From positions 496,001 through 560,000 of the forward strand of contig VDMD01000008.1 of NCBI GenBank assembly GCA_007026445.1: DNA of 64,000 nucleotides, read 5' to 3'. The notes below the pieces were generated by a model. That model was not told where the DNA came from. It was given only the letters and a program-made list of their open reading frames with translations, and did no database searches. Source of the stretch: Schizophyllum amplum. Lineage: Eukaryota; Basidiomycota; Agaricomycetes; Agaricales; Schizophyllaceae. The position numbers were made by a program, and so were the translations under genes. Position 1 is the stretch's first letter. Each line of letters starts with the position of its first letter. Below, one piece after another: positions 35,546 through 47,466 of this stretch.

Positions 35546-36771
35546 ATGTCTACATCCAGAAAGCGCACCAGCACGCGTCGCGTCGTCGACGAAGACATTG
35601 AGGACGCCCAGCCTAGCCAGGGGGCGTCTCAAAGTCAGCCCTCGCGGAAGGCCTCTGCCAGGCAACCGCCCAAGCGCGCGCAGACTGCCCCCGAGGACAG
35701 TGACGATAGCGAAGATGAAGAGGCACCCATAGACGTCGACAACCTCGCAGACGCGCCTATCACAATGGACAAGGCAGTCACTCTCAAAGGATACCACACG
35801 GATTGGACTAGAATCCAGGAGAGAATCATGCAAAGTGCGAAGACTATCATCGAAGTGGGTGAAGCAACAGCAGACGCTGCAGAGGGGGACGAGAAGGATA
35901 AGGTGCGTGCAATCATTTTTGAACAGATTCGACGCGCTGACAAGCGCGTCTCACCTGCTAGGGTATCAACGACCTGGACAAGGTCATGAAGGAGCTCATT
36001 GATGTGGCCGCCGACATGAACGCCCACGAGCAGACTCTGTTGCTTCTTCACGAAGAATTGAAAGAGGGACAGGAGATAGTGCGTATCCTTTATTCTCCTT
36101 TTATCTGGCTTTGACGTGCATTAGGCCAGTATCCGAGATCGCTACAAGGCTTCCGTCGTCGAGCGCATGAACGAGTACCAGGCCAAAACAAGCCGTCAAA
36201 AGTATTCGAAAGTCAAGGATTACATCTCATTCAGAGAGCAAATCTTCGTACGTCGCTCCTCGATTACGGTGCGCCATATATTGAGCCTCCCCTAGCAAGT
36301 CGAACACCCCGAAGACCCTATGCCTCCCATGTCAGAGTTCATACCGAAGGGTGAGCACGGCCTATCTCGAGGCTATCTGGCCTCTTATATCCTTTTGCAG
36401 AGGACGGCGACGAAAGCGACGACGACGACATGGAGATCGGTGGCGTTTCACAGAACTTCACCTGTCCGCTCACGCTAGGTGTATTGACGGACCCTCATAC
36501 TTCGTGAGCATCGTGGTATGGGGCGCGAATGCGGCACTAACATCCATACAGGAAAGTCTGCAAGCATTCGTACAGCGGTGCGGCGATCAAGGACTACTTC
36601 GGGGCGGGCAACAAACGCATGGAATGCCCTGCCGCCGGGTGCAGCGAGAAGCTTGTCGCATCAGATGTGGTACAAGACAAGGCTTTGGAGCGTCGGGTCA
36701 AGCTGTGGCAGCGCAGGCAGAAGCGCGCGGCGGAGCGAGCAGACGAGGATGTGGATGAAGTTATCGAGTGA
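35546..36771 (+). CDS. NSE2: NSE2/MMS21-type SUMO E3 ligase
   Basis: About 310 residues in six or seven exons. An acidic, disordered N-terminus is followed by helical segments ([52 protein letters not shown]) that in homologues dock on Smc5. The C-terminal SP-RING is [20 protein letters not shown] followed by [13 protein letters not shown] and [20 protein letters not shown], with the Cys/His pattern of Siz/PIAS RINGs. Nse2 is the SUMO ligase of the Smc5/6 complex in DNA repair. Start 35546 and stop at 36769 are clear. Confidence 0.9.
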
Positions 36772-37138
36772 TCGCAAGTCTCGCCATCGAGCCCTCGTCC
36801 ATTCTTGTCCTCGGTTACGATACGGGTGAATTTCCTGTGTTGTGCGAGATTGCCATTCTTGCTTCATATCCTACTCTTTGCTATTGACATGTACAGTACA
36901 GCCCAGCCAAGTCTTGCAGAACTTGACGAAGACATTGAGTGATTTGCCCGCGCATTCTGGGACGAACGATGATCACATCAGCCTTCCTTTTACTCTTTCT
37001 GCGGAGGCTGTCCCCCATTCAAAGGTAAGTATCGTGCAATTTACGCAGGTAGCTTCGATCCGAGCACAGTCATGCGTGCGACTCGCTGCGCCCCGTGGCT
37101 CACACGTACTCTACCTCTACACCCATCCACAACCCAAC
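36772..37138. other. Intergenic region between NSE2 and DUF6535 gene
   Basis: About 370 bp holding the NSE2 3-prime end and the promoter of the next gene; nothing else is recognisable. Confidence 0.5.
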
Positions 37139-38413
37139 ATGGGCAGGACCGACGACACCGACCAACTATACTCTGCGAGGACGCGACCGTCGACAGCTGC
37201 TGTACGTCTCGGTCCCGATCCCTCGAATACAGCAGACACTGTTGGATTGATACGATCTCCCCAGCCCGGCGCCTACGAGTTTGCAGATCGTGGCCACCCC
37301 GAAGACCGCTTCGGCGCTTTCCCGGACCCCGTCGAGGGCGATGATGTGAGCGCTACACCTTACGTACAGATGCTTTTTTGGCCGAACTCATGCTCGGTGA
37401 AGGTGGACATGACTGCTGTGTGGGCTGCCTACGTCCAGGAGGCGAGCGCTTTCGACCAGGAGCGCTTCACCCGGTGGAGCCAGCGGCTCGACGTGCAGTT
37501 GCTCTTCGTGCGTCGCGCGCGCCTGTCGAGCCTATCACGCCCTACTAACCTCCCGTGTGCTTTTAGAACGGGCTATACGTTGCCGTCACCGTGCCACTGC
37601 TGACGGAAACGTCGAATCTGCTGAAAGTCGACGAGCCCACCCGGGCGGCATACGTGACGAACACCGCGCTCGCGGTCGGTACCATCCTCAGCGTTACGTC
37701 TGCCACTTTGTGCCTCCATTGCAAGCACTGGCTGGAAGGCTACAAGGTATGCATACGCGTGTGTCCCGCGTTGTTTTCATATCTAACTTCCTTTCGCAGG
37801 CAGAAGGGCTATTCAGGGGCGCTACTGAACGGGCAGAGAGCATACAACAAGCGAGTCGTCTGCGCCAATACGTACGCAGCGATTCCGGTGCGAGCTCGGT
37901 GCGCGTTTTCTGAACCTCTCACAGCGCCACGAAGGCCTTCAAAAATTCCTGCTGCCGTACATCCTGGACGCCATTCCGCTGCTGATATACTACTCCCTTG
38001 TCTGCTTCGCAGTGGGCCTCGTCGGCTTCCTCTGGGGCCTCGCGCGCTTCATCGCCTTCATTGTGCTTGGGCTCTGTCTCGTCGTCCTACTCATGCACTT
38101 CACAACAACAATCGTGCAGTGCTTCAATCCGCAGGCCCCCTATCGCACGCCGCTCGCGTCCTTTCTTTACAGAGTCCGGCACAGGATGAGTGCGCCAAAG
38201 GGACAGTCGAGGCCACGATCGCTAGAGGAGAGGGAGATGCAGGACATCAGGGCGAAGGAGGCTGAGCTCGACTCCAAAGCCGTACAATGGCTGAAGCGCA
38301 ATGGGCGCTGGGCACATACAAGGCAGATGGGCGCAGCAGCCGAGGCGCGCTTTGCATCCAGTGAGAAATTGGGGTATGAAGGAGACATATTGTCGGGCTC
38401 TACTTGCGTATGA
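37139..38413 (+). CDS. DUF6535-family membrane protein
   Basis: About 360 residues. The start region MGRTDDTDQLYSARTRPSTA is disordered. VWAAYVQEASAFDQERFTRW SQRLDVQLLF begins the DUF6535 core, then NGLYVAVTVPLLTETSNLLK and AVGTILSVTSATLCLHCKHW form the first membrane region. After a short helix (AEGLFRGATERAESIQQASR) a 53-bp intron with a CTGAAC branch site brings in RHEGLQKFLLPYILDAIPLL and two strong membrane spans, YYSLVCFAVGLVGFLWGLAR and AFIVLGLCLVVLLMHFTTTI. The tail is charged. DUF6535 proteins are common, multicopy membrane proteins in agaricomycetes with no known function. Introns were chosen to keep the family frame. Confidence 0.82.
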
Positions 38414-38727
38414 ATACTGTACGACTCTGATACTGTGTTTTCGTGGCTCAGCTTCGACATTCGACAGTCTGTTCCTGTGTAATCCTGACGGTATATATAT
38501 TCTGCGCACTAGTACGCGAAATATGTGCGATGTAAGGTATGCACTAGTGCTGCTGGAGCAAATGGTGAGAGACGAATACAGTAGTTCTAGAGAGTGGGGG
38601 AGCCGGGACGGTATACTGTACAAAATCCGCGAATAATCCGCGACAGATTCCAAAACAGTCGATGGAAAGCGAATAGATAGGACGAAATTCAGGCGATATA
38701 TGTCAGAACGGCATCAGCGGCGCAGGC
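38414..38727. other. Convergent 3-prime intergenic region
   Basis: About 310 bp between the convergent ends of the DUF6535 gene and AOX. It presumably holds both polyadenylation regions; no gene seen. Confidence 0.5.
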
Positions 38728-40396
38728 TCACGCCTCGGTACCGGTCTTGGACTGCCTTTCTAGAAGCTGGCGCGACTCTTCGACATAGGTAGCGGCTTCG
38801 TCACGATTGAACCTGAGAAGGGAGTCAGCGTTGCTCGTGCTTCTGCCCGCGAAGGTCTTACGAGATCTTGTGCCCCTTGGTGTGCATATCCGGCTCACGG
38901 ATAGCGAAGGGGTTGACATCAGTCTTCTGGTTGAGGTTCGCCAGGCTATGATTGACGAAGCGGTGCGTGCTTAGAAATGGTAAGAATGATGGGGATCAGG
39001 CTACAAATCGCGCATGACGCACCTTTCGTCAGCCCGGACGGCGTAGACCACGTCCAGGATGGAGGCATCCTGGGAGAGCCGCCAGTAATCGATAGCAATC
39101 TGAGGAGCCGGAGCTGTGCGCCTGATTTGGTGATCAGCTCGTGGCGATAGCACATATAGCAAGATGAACGAACCACTCGGGAACAAGGTTGTTCTCTATG
39201 TCCTGGATGCAGTGACTGTAGGTGCGGACTGCCTCCTCCTCGAGGTAGCCAACGAAGCGGTGCGCAGCCGCAGGCATGAAGAGGTACGTCAGGACTGCGT
39301 AAGAAGCGACAATCAGCAGAAGTCTTCCGCCATGAGAGAAAGAAGCGTACAAAACATGTTATAGAAGACGCCCTGAGCTCCGAGGATGAGGGCACGGAAG
39401 AAGATCGAGTGTTTGCGCAGAGTCATGAATGTCCTGGGTATGAAGTCAGTTTCTACTCATAGGGCAGAAACAGATCGTGGCTTACATGAGGTGCATGCGC
39501 TCGTTCTCCGCCTCTTCGAGGCATGTATGAATCCATCCGTTGTCCCGACGCTGCATGAAATAAGCGAGTGAGTGGTTGCAGACGCGTGGACTGACGTCGA
39601 CAATCGTACCATGAGACGGAGGCTCTGCAGATGCCGCAGGGTCGCCGCAACCATGCCCGGAACACCGGCAATGCTCTCAAGGAACAAAAAGCGCTGCATC
39701 ACGTTTGTCAATTTTCTTTCACTCTGCGGGGTGTCACTCACGTTCAGCCATGCATCGGGGCCCAGCACGTAGCCGTCCTCCCTGAGCTTCTGGAGAGTCA
39801 TCTTGTGCGCATCGGCGGGAAGAGGCTTGGCCTTGTAGCCGGACACGACATCAAAGCCCCATCTACCTGCCGTCAGTTGCGGTCACTTTTCCACAAATAG
39901 ACGACTTACCGGCACAGCTTAACTAGGCGGTAGGCGACCCTATCGGAGAGCTTGGTAGGGACCTGGTGTACGACCTGTGCGGGTAGGCTCATAACTTAGC
40001 TGGCGCCTAGCGAGGCGTTTCACAATACTCACCTCAACAGCCTTGACCTCGTCAGCCTTGTAAACGGGGTGAAACAGCAGCCAGTCGCCTGTGAAGGTAG
40101 GTGGCTGCTGTGGCACGGTGCTGACGGCGTCCTGCTTCGTCAATGGCGAGCCGGCTGCAGAAGATTCAGAGCGCGTCTGGCCACTGGACGAGGCGGCGGC
40201 GGCGTCTTTTTCAGTGTTCAGTATGAGAAGATGAGAAGGAGAAATAAAGGGACGTACGTTGCGCCGTCGTACGCTGCTGAATGTTGGCCGCTGCGCGGAA
40301 GGCAGCCGTGGTGGCGAAGGTACGTGAGCCCATGGTGCAGGCCATAGGGACCACACGAAGAGCGGTGGTGGAGGACAAAATTTGTGGCCTAATCAT
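38728..40396 (-). CDS. AOX: Mitochondrial alternative oxidase
   Basis: About ten exons encode a protein of roughly 380 residues. The N-terminus [20 protein letters not shown] with [20 protein letters not shown] is a mitochondrial presequence. The diiron ligand motifs are all present: [20 protein letters not shown] (first Glu), [11 protein letters not shown] (ExxH), [20 protein letters not shown], and [20 protein letters not shown] with the last Glu and His. Two hydrophobic helices that associate with the inner membrane are [17 protein letters not shown] and [16 protein letters not shown]. The enzyme oxidises ubiquinol and reduces oxygen without proton pumping. The ATG at 40396 and stop at 38728 are clear. 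It is likely regulated by respiratory stress as in other fungi, but I see no defined site. Confidence 0.93.
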
Positions 40397-41633
40397 ATTG
40401 AGGGGTATTGAAAGGGAGCGCTGAAACTGGGGAGGGCCTGCCCCGCACGCTGTGGCCTTTATACCGCGCGCCCACTGCCTATCCCGCGAGTCCCCGAATT
40501 TGTCCGAGTCTCACCGACCGCTAACAACGGAGCTATCCATACTCCCGTTTTGGCGCTGGCGGCGTAAGGGATAGCCGCTGCAACTACCCAGCGCTCCGAG
40601 AGATGCAGAAGACAGCATATATAGCCAGCTTGCAGGGTTGTAGGTCCATCATCAGCGGAATAGCCAAGTTGAAGTCTGGAGACCGTTCGACTCACTTCTT
40701 TTCCCACGGACGGTCTAGGTCTCGGCATTTACCGGCGGACCCATAAGTTTCCCTTGTACTTTCAGACTGGAGGACCGAGGTGGACACAATAGAAAGTGAT
40801 GGCGAGCCAGCGGGTGGGCAACATTCTCATCGACATCATCCTACCGCGGGCTGGCTCCAAGGTATCAGGTAGGTCAGCGGATTCCAAATCCCACTCCGAA
40901 TGCGTCAAGTATGCCTCACCAATGACCCAAGCCTCCAACGTAAATATGGCTGAGCGCTGAGCACCGGCGACCGCCCGCGCCACGGCCACGGTACCCACGG
41001 CCAGACGTTCGTAGCCACAATGACCCACGGCGATGGTCCGCGGCCCGTGTGGCTGCCTCATTGACACAGGGGTCGACACGGCTCGACGAACGGTACGAAG
41101 GCAGCTTGTGAGGGTTGGGACGCATCAGGCATGTGTTGTCGTCATGCTCGTGTGTACTCTATATCATAGCCGTGAAGAATGCTGACGCGTCAAGAGAGTC
41201 GCAGGAAGTGGGCCGGGAGGCTTCCGCAAGCGTCGCGCACGATGACTGCACGTGGCCACGTGAAAAGGTCGAATTGACTGCTGGGGACGAGCGAACAAAA
41301 GGGGGATTCCTGCATGCAGCGGAATCCATACGCTGGGGCGTACTTACCTGTAGATGTATTCGCGATTCAGCCGTCGCCAATTGCGTGGCCGTCACCGTGC
41401 CGTTGACCGTCGAGCTCAAGGACTGGACGGTACAGCGGTACGGACACGGTAGTCGTCCGTCCGCGTCACGGTAATTCACGGCCACGGTATCCAACCCTTT
41501 GAGTCCGACATGACTGGAGTCGCTGGCAGTTTACATCGAATGTTAATCTGCTTCAAGACAGCCCGTGGCCCGTAGCGAGATGTCCTTCATGGTGCGAGAC
41601 AGTGGCTCCCCGTAGAATTCCTGCGCCGCCGCT
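40397..41633. other. Intergenic region upstream of AOX
   Basis: About 1.2 kb without a recognised gene. It carries several CCACGGTAC / GTACCGTGG-like words (around 40980 and 41430-41480), which may be weak repeats or regulatory sites for AOX, but I cannot define an element. Confidence 0.45.
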
Positions 41634-42021
41634 TCATACACGAGTCTCCGCCGTGACTTCCTCGCTCATCCAGAATGCACAACGCACCAATTCGTAGTCA
41701 GAAACGGCTTCCACTCCCGAGCGTGTCATCTCGCTCGTTCCTTCTTGCACCAGGAGCCTCTGCGGCGTCCAGTCATATGAACTCGGAGTTCCGAATTTCG
41801 GCCACGCCGGAGCAGTTGTGATCTTCGCTTCGGATGGATCACCCGTCCTAGCGAAGGACGTCCAGTACCCGACAGCTTCCTGGGAGACCACGGCTTCCGA
41901 CTGCAATGATAACATCAATTACCTTCGGACTCCGAAGGGCAAACTTGGATGGACCGACTTCGTTGAAAGCAGTGAACGTGTTGCCGGCATTTGCGATTGT
42001 GCTGAGGGCACAACCTAAATT

Positions 42022-42056
42022 AGAAGGACGGATAGAAGGACGGATAGAAGGACGAG
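42022..42056. repeat. 12-bp tandem repeat in an esterase intron
   Basis: AGAAGGACGGAT is repeated about three times in tandem inside the intron that follows the catalytic-His exon of the esterase. Confidence 0.8.
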
Positions 42057-42344
42057 ACAAAGTCCTCACTTGGTACCTGGGAGACAGACCCATGAGCTGA
42101 GCCACAAAAGATGCATATCGGAAGCGAACACACCCTCGAAGAGGAAATAGAGATCCGACGTGTGCATCGCGCCTTTCCACGGCTGCTCCTCGTACAACAC
42201 CGTATCCGGGACGTCCCAGCTGAGCGGTGTCACCATCGGTGCATTGAAGAGCTACCGACAGCGGATGCATACCTGTAGGTGTACACATTTGTGACATTCT
42301 TCTTCAACGTGGCGTTCGCGATGAATGTATCCCTAGGTTCGTTA

Positions 42345-43133
42345 GAGTCTGGCCGGCCACACTTAGCAGCTACGCTAAGCTCAGCGCTGAGCGTTGAATT
42401 CTAAATAAAAGCTGAATCGGCCCCACCGGAAGCCGACGGAAGGTGATGCGCGTGATGCGGCGTGATGCTAGTGTGATGTTCGTCACGCCGGTTGAACTTG
42501 TGTGACACGGGCGTGTTACACACGTCCCGCGCCTATATTGTGCTCGTTCCTTGCTGCACAATCGCCAGGCAGCCCCAAATTTCTACCTGCCGTAATATTT
42601 GCTTGGATCATACATGCTCTGGCAGTTATTACAGCTCTGTACATCCAGCATCAGTGGTATTACGATCAGTCTCACCACATCAGCGTTCACTGGCGCCCCC
42701 CCAGGTCCATGTATCTGTCCATGAGCGCCCCAATGAGCCTGGAATGAGACTCTTAAGTATTTTTCTCCGTTTCCAGTCGAACTTTAGAAGCGCAGGCCGG
42801 TGTGGCACGGCGTGTTAAGACAATGACTTATATAGGTCAAAAGATCACTGCCTGATCTGCCACCGCAATGTGCTAGCGAGAGTCTTCCTAGCCCGAGCAT
42901 AATCGCAGTCTGGAGACGACCTGGGGGAAGACATGCAGTCTCATAGCTTTCACGCGCAGGACGTGTGCCTATGTCACACAAGTTCAACCGACGTGACGAA
43001 CATCACACTACATCACGCCGCATCACGCGCATCACCTTCCGTCGGCTTCCGGTGGGGCCGATTCAGCTTTTATTTAGAATTCAACGCTCAGCGCTGAGCT
43101 TAGCGTAGCTGCTAAGTGTGGCCGGCCAGACTC
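42345..43133. mobile_element. 789-bp MITE with long TIRs, TTA target duplication
   Basis: The ends are inverted copies: 42345-42507 and 42972-43133 match over about 162 bp with one substitution and one indel. The termini read GAGTCTGGCCGGCCACACTT. TTA flanks both ends (42342-42344 and 43134-43136), a three-base target duplication as made by PIF/Harbinger elements. The interior codes for nothing recognisable, so the element is non-autonomous. The arms include the palindrome AGCTCAGCGCTGAGC and repeated GTGATGCG words. It lies entirely inside an intron of the esterase whose splice sites remain intact outside it. Confidence 0.88.
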
Positions 43134-43273
43134 TTAGCCGACGCCAACAACAGTGCAGACCTCTTCCACTGACATGCAAGTGAAGACAGGATCTCCTGCT
43201 AGCGTCCACACACGATCCCATTGCGTCGCGAACGGGCTACCCGTCTCTTGTGGAGACGGATACAGCTCCAGTA

Positions 43274-43671
43274 CTATGCTCCACCCAGTGTTTACCTGAA
43301 TCGCCGTTTTCGCGTAAACACTGTTTCTTGGACTTGGGAAGTCGGATTTGGACGAGGAAAAAACTCAGACATACGTATTCATAGGCAGCGGAAACGATGG
43401 TGAAGACTGCTTGAGTGTAGAGTGAGGCGTTGATGATATGGAACGTGAAAAGGCGCTGGAAAGGCATCAAATTTTGTTGATCCCATCAGTGCCTCGTTTC
43501 GCAGCAGACAGCCAACGACGGACTTTGGGCTCAAGCGGTCTTCACCAACGTGTTCGTTGCTTATGACTACATATGTCTACGTTTTTTCCGCGCTCAATTC
43601 CGACTTCGCAAGCCCGAGAAACAGTGTTTACGCGAATTCAGCGATTCAGGTAAACACTAGGTGAAGCATAG
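43274..43671. mobile_element. 398-bp foldback element, TA target duplication
   Basis: Left arm from 43274 (CTATGCTCCACCCAGTGTTT) and right arm ending at 43671 (reverse complement CTATGCTTCACCTAGTGTTT) match at roughly 80% over about 135-150 bp. Only about 100 bp of loop remain, so the element is mostly one large hairpin. Each arm has a subterminal inverted repeat, AGTGTTTAC and GTAAACACT. TA borders both ends (43272-43273 and 43672-43673), pointing to a Tc1/mariner-like MITE. It is inserted in an esterase exon; taking out the element and one TA restores a conserved frame. Confidence 0.85.
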
Positions 43672-44446
43672 TATCTTTGCAAAAGTGGCATCCGTCTGCC
43701 ATATATATAGGTCCCAATCAGCGCTCTATGAAAATCGACTGCGAGGCGAGAGATGATCAGCGCACCACCGCAGGCCACCTTTTGAAAGTGATGTCCCTGA
43801 TATCTTGATCGCTTTGGAAGTCATCCGGGCTACCGCCTGCAAACGTCTTCCCGTCGCCCGTTGTGTGGCCACCAATGAAATCCACGGCTGCGAAGTCTCC
43901 CGTTCTGATGAGGCGGGATGGGAGGTCTGGCATGAAGCCAGTAGCACCCGGAAGTGAATTGTACCCCTCGGGCGCGTCTACGAGCGGTGTGAAGGCGCCG
44001 TTAACGATACGATTTGTGGCGCTGACGATAGATGCTGGTAGGTGGGACAGATGAGTGGTTGTCACAGGGCCGAACGAGAGCAAACAGCCATACCTATGGA
44101 AGCGTTACGAAGGCAAACCATCTGTGATTCGTCATTTGCGCAGCCGGCGATGGAAGTAACGTTCGCTTTGCTACCATAAGCCTCGGGAGACAAGGACATC
44201 GCTACCTCAACACGTACCGAGATATTCCTCAGCTTCCTCCCTCGTATGCGTCGTCCCATACCCAATAGACTGGGCCACAGCACGTATGAAAGGCGGGTCT
44301 TGCACCCCTGTCAAGGCTCGTCAACAGGCCGCCACCCTAACGATAGGCGGCGCCCTCACCGCCATAAGCTGTCATATGCATAACAACGCTCGCAGCTAGA
44401 GATGTCTTGGTCAACCTCTACACTTCAAGCTGATCACACCCATTCA

Positions 44447-44701
<255 letters not shown>

Positions 44702-45216
44702 TCAGCGGTGTCAGTCACGGGTGAGGTCCGTGCCACGGACCACATACTCACTCCGGCGTAGAAGCCCCCACCCTTCACAGGAAAAAGGGCAATTCAGCCA
44801 AGGCCAGCATCGTCGAGGCGAGAACACCTACATGAATATACACCGCAACCGGCAGATTGTCACCCGCCTCCGCGTCTGTGGGCTTCCAGATGTTAAGCGT
44901 CAAGCAGTCCTCCGAGCCGATGCCAACCATCGCAGGACGCTGGTAGCACGGCGGGCCCCAGCCGCGGGCGTCTATGATCTGGGCGCTATCACCACCCTCT
45001 CTGATGAGTCCATCTTCGCTTGCTAGCCCATCCTCGTCCATCGGCCGCGGCGCGCGAAAGCGCAACTCCCCAACCGGCGGCTGCGCATACCGTATCCCGC
45101 CAAAGAACGTGACCGCGCTGTCCTCCTCCCCCGCGGGCGACGTTGTATTTCCCGCAAAAGCGGCGTAGCCGAGGTCGACTACGGGTCCTAAGGCCCAGGG
45201 CGAGTCCAAAGCAGTT

Positions 45217-45312
45217 GTTGTTGGGATGGACAGCAGAATGATTGTTGGGATGGGAAGCAGAATGATTGTCGGAATGGACAGCAGAATGATTGTTGGAATG
45301 GAAAGCAGAATG
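45217..45312. repeat. Four 24-bp tandem repeats within the esterase signal peptide
   Basis: Four consecutive 24-bp units (45217, 45241, 45265, 45289) encode, on the minus strand, repeats of eight residues of the type ILLSIPTI. They form the hydrophobic core of the esterase signal peptide, which is therefore longer than normal. Confidence 0.9.
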
Positions 45313-45347
45313 TGCGTCAAACTGCTAAAGACGCTCGCGGTGCGCAT

Positions 45348-45793
45348 TCTGGTATTAGCAAATTTGAGATACGACTTCAGCTTGGGGTCCTGTTGAGGTC
45401 CACGCGGGGCCCTGCGGAAGGCTTCGAGTGAGCGCAACAACCTGCATGTTGGTATAAGAAGCTCTCGCACCAGTCAGGTGAGCGTGCTGGACCGGCCCGC
45501 CACAGCCTTACAGGTCGAGCTCCTGCAAGCGTGAGTAGGTAGGGCAGATACAGTCTACGTCACCTGCCTAAGGTTACCGATATCACTCGATATCACTCCC
45601 TGGCGAGAAGAATAGCGTATTCAAGAACATAGCCTTGCCAGAAAAACCATCAGAAGCACAGCGTTAACGGGGGTACTCATGCGTGCTTGGGCAGAATTGG
45701 AGGTCAAGGCAGTTTCATTTTCGCCCTAATCTAGAATAGCTCCCCTCACAAAGTGAACTAGGGCTGGGCTCCGCGCGAAACCAGCGGCCTGCC
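45348..45793. other. Intergenic region between esterase and NDUFA9 gene
   Basis: About 450 bp; the esterase promoter and NDUFA9 3-prime end are expected here. A duplicated CGATATCACT word occurs at about 45578-45597. No gene seen. Confidence 0.45.
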
Positions 45794-47325
45794 TCACAAC
45801 TGGGGCTCAATGATCGTCGGGCGCGGCGGGAGAGTGACGGGCCGGATGAAGTTGTCCCTGTGAATACGCGTCAGTACATAGTCATAGCGCATATAGCAGC
45901 CGCAGAATAAAGAATTAGACGGGATTCAAGGAAACGAAAAATCAGAAGAACCCGCAAAGAATCAAAATACTCACGCAGAGCGGTACCGCCTCAGGTACGT
46001 GATCGCGTGGTTCTCGATCTCGCTCGGCGTCACCCCCACGACGTCCCAGTCGCCCGGCGTCTTCGCGTCGTCGATGAACCGGCGCTCGACCTCGTCCGGC
46101 GACAGCGTCGGCCACCACACGGACTTGCCGACGAGGTTCGCGGCCCACTTCGCGAGGCCCTTGGGCAGGACGGGCGCGGAGGAGACGGGGCGGAGGGAGA
46201 CGGAGGCGACGAGGTCGAGGAGGAACTCGTAGCTGAGCGTGGAGGGCCCGGGCAGGTTGAGCGTGCGCTCGATGCGCGACATCTCCATGAGGTTGGCGAG
46301 CGCTTGGGCAACGTCAAAGACCTGGGGAGGGGGGAGTCAGAGGGTAAGAGTGGGATATGGAAGGTGAAGACTAACGTGAACGGGACGGCACTGCGTCTGC
46401 GACTGGTTCAGGCGCCAGTAAATGGGCCAGACTGGGTAGAACGGTCAGTGATAAAGATATGTGCAAGGAGAGCGGCACGCACTAGCCATGTTGTTCAGCA
46501 GCTTGTCCTCGTAGCCGTACATGATCGAGGGGCGGATGATGGTCGCCTCGGGGAAAATCTCCTTGACGCGCTCCTCGCCCTCGAACTTGGCGCGGTAGAA
46601 GGCGGACGTGGAGTCGGGGCTGGCGTTGAGGTGGGATACGTGCACCAGACGCTCGACGCCGCACTCCTTCGCGATGCGCGCAATGCGCGCCGCGCCGTCC
46701 GCGTGCACGGCGCTGTAGCTGAAGTTCCTGGAGCGAGGGTCAACTGGGAAGAGACTTGTGCATGCGAGCCACGCACTTCGTCTCGTAGTCACGTCCGACG
46801 AGGTTGTACACGATGTCGGAGTGGCGCAAGCACTCGGCGATTTGCTGCTCGCTGCGAATGTCCCATTCCTGCGCGCTGTGAGCCTGGATACGCGACAGGT
46901 TGCTGGCGGACGCACCAGAGGCACAATCTGGCCGAGGTCGCCCATCAGCTTGAGGTGGCGCTTCATGTCCTCATCACGGTACGGGACAGTGACCTGGGTG
47001 CCGATCTTGCCTGCGTCGCGGGTGAGCGGGCGAGCGCGTCGGGCAGGTAGTACTCCTGCTCACCAAGCTTTGAGACAAGGTAGCGTCCGAGGAAGCCCGT
47101 CGAGCCAAACACGGTCACCCGGTGGCCGGAGACGGCGCTGTAGCCGGGCGTGCCCTGGGCGATGACGGGCTTGCGGGAGGGAAGGGTGGTCAGGGAGTGG
47201 TAGGTGCGCTGCAAAGGAAAATCGTCAGCTTCGGTCAGTAAATTAGTGATCTTTTGTTTTCTTACTTGTGAGGGCGCCCTGAGTGCGCCCGAAAGGCTTG
47301 CAGCTCTAGACGACGCCGCCAGCAT
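45794..47325 (-). CDS. NADH dehydrogenase (complex I) NDUFA9/NUO-40-like subunit
   Basis: About 375 residues in seven or so exons. The first exon MLAASSRAASLSGALRAPSQ is a mitochondrial presequence. SGHRVTVFGSTGFLGRYLVS is the Rossmann nucleotide-binding motif of the atypical short-chain dehydrogenase fold. GTQVTVPYRDEDMKRHLKLM followed by GDLGQIVPL is a family signature. HSDIVYNLVGRDYETK, FSYSAVHADGAARIARIAKE, VERLVHVSHLNASPDSTSAF and EATIIRPSIMYGYEDKLLN follow. The C-terminus ends FIRPVTLPPRPTIIEPQL. NDUFA9 is a peripheral-arm accessory subunit that binds NADPH. It is divergent from the UPF0390 gene over 141 bp. Confidence 0.9.
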
Positions 47326-47466
47326 CGTCGACAATGGCCGCCAATAGTCAACTCGGGATATGCAGGCGGCAGTCACGCGTCACAGCCTCATCCGTCCGTC
47401 ACGCCGCATCCGGCGCTTTTTCCTGTCTTCGCTGATCGCGACTTGACGAATCTCTATATCCTCGCA

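Noticed and set aside
38728..40396. AOX next to the esterase and DUF6535 gene as a stress-response module
   Set aside because: Only adjacency supports it; no shared motif or orientation pattern was seen.
43237..43470. Minus-strand ORF of 77 codons inside the foldback element
   Set aside because: It overlaps one arm of the inverted repeat and a mirrored version appears in the other arm; it does not resemble a transposase or other known protein.
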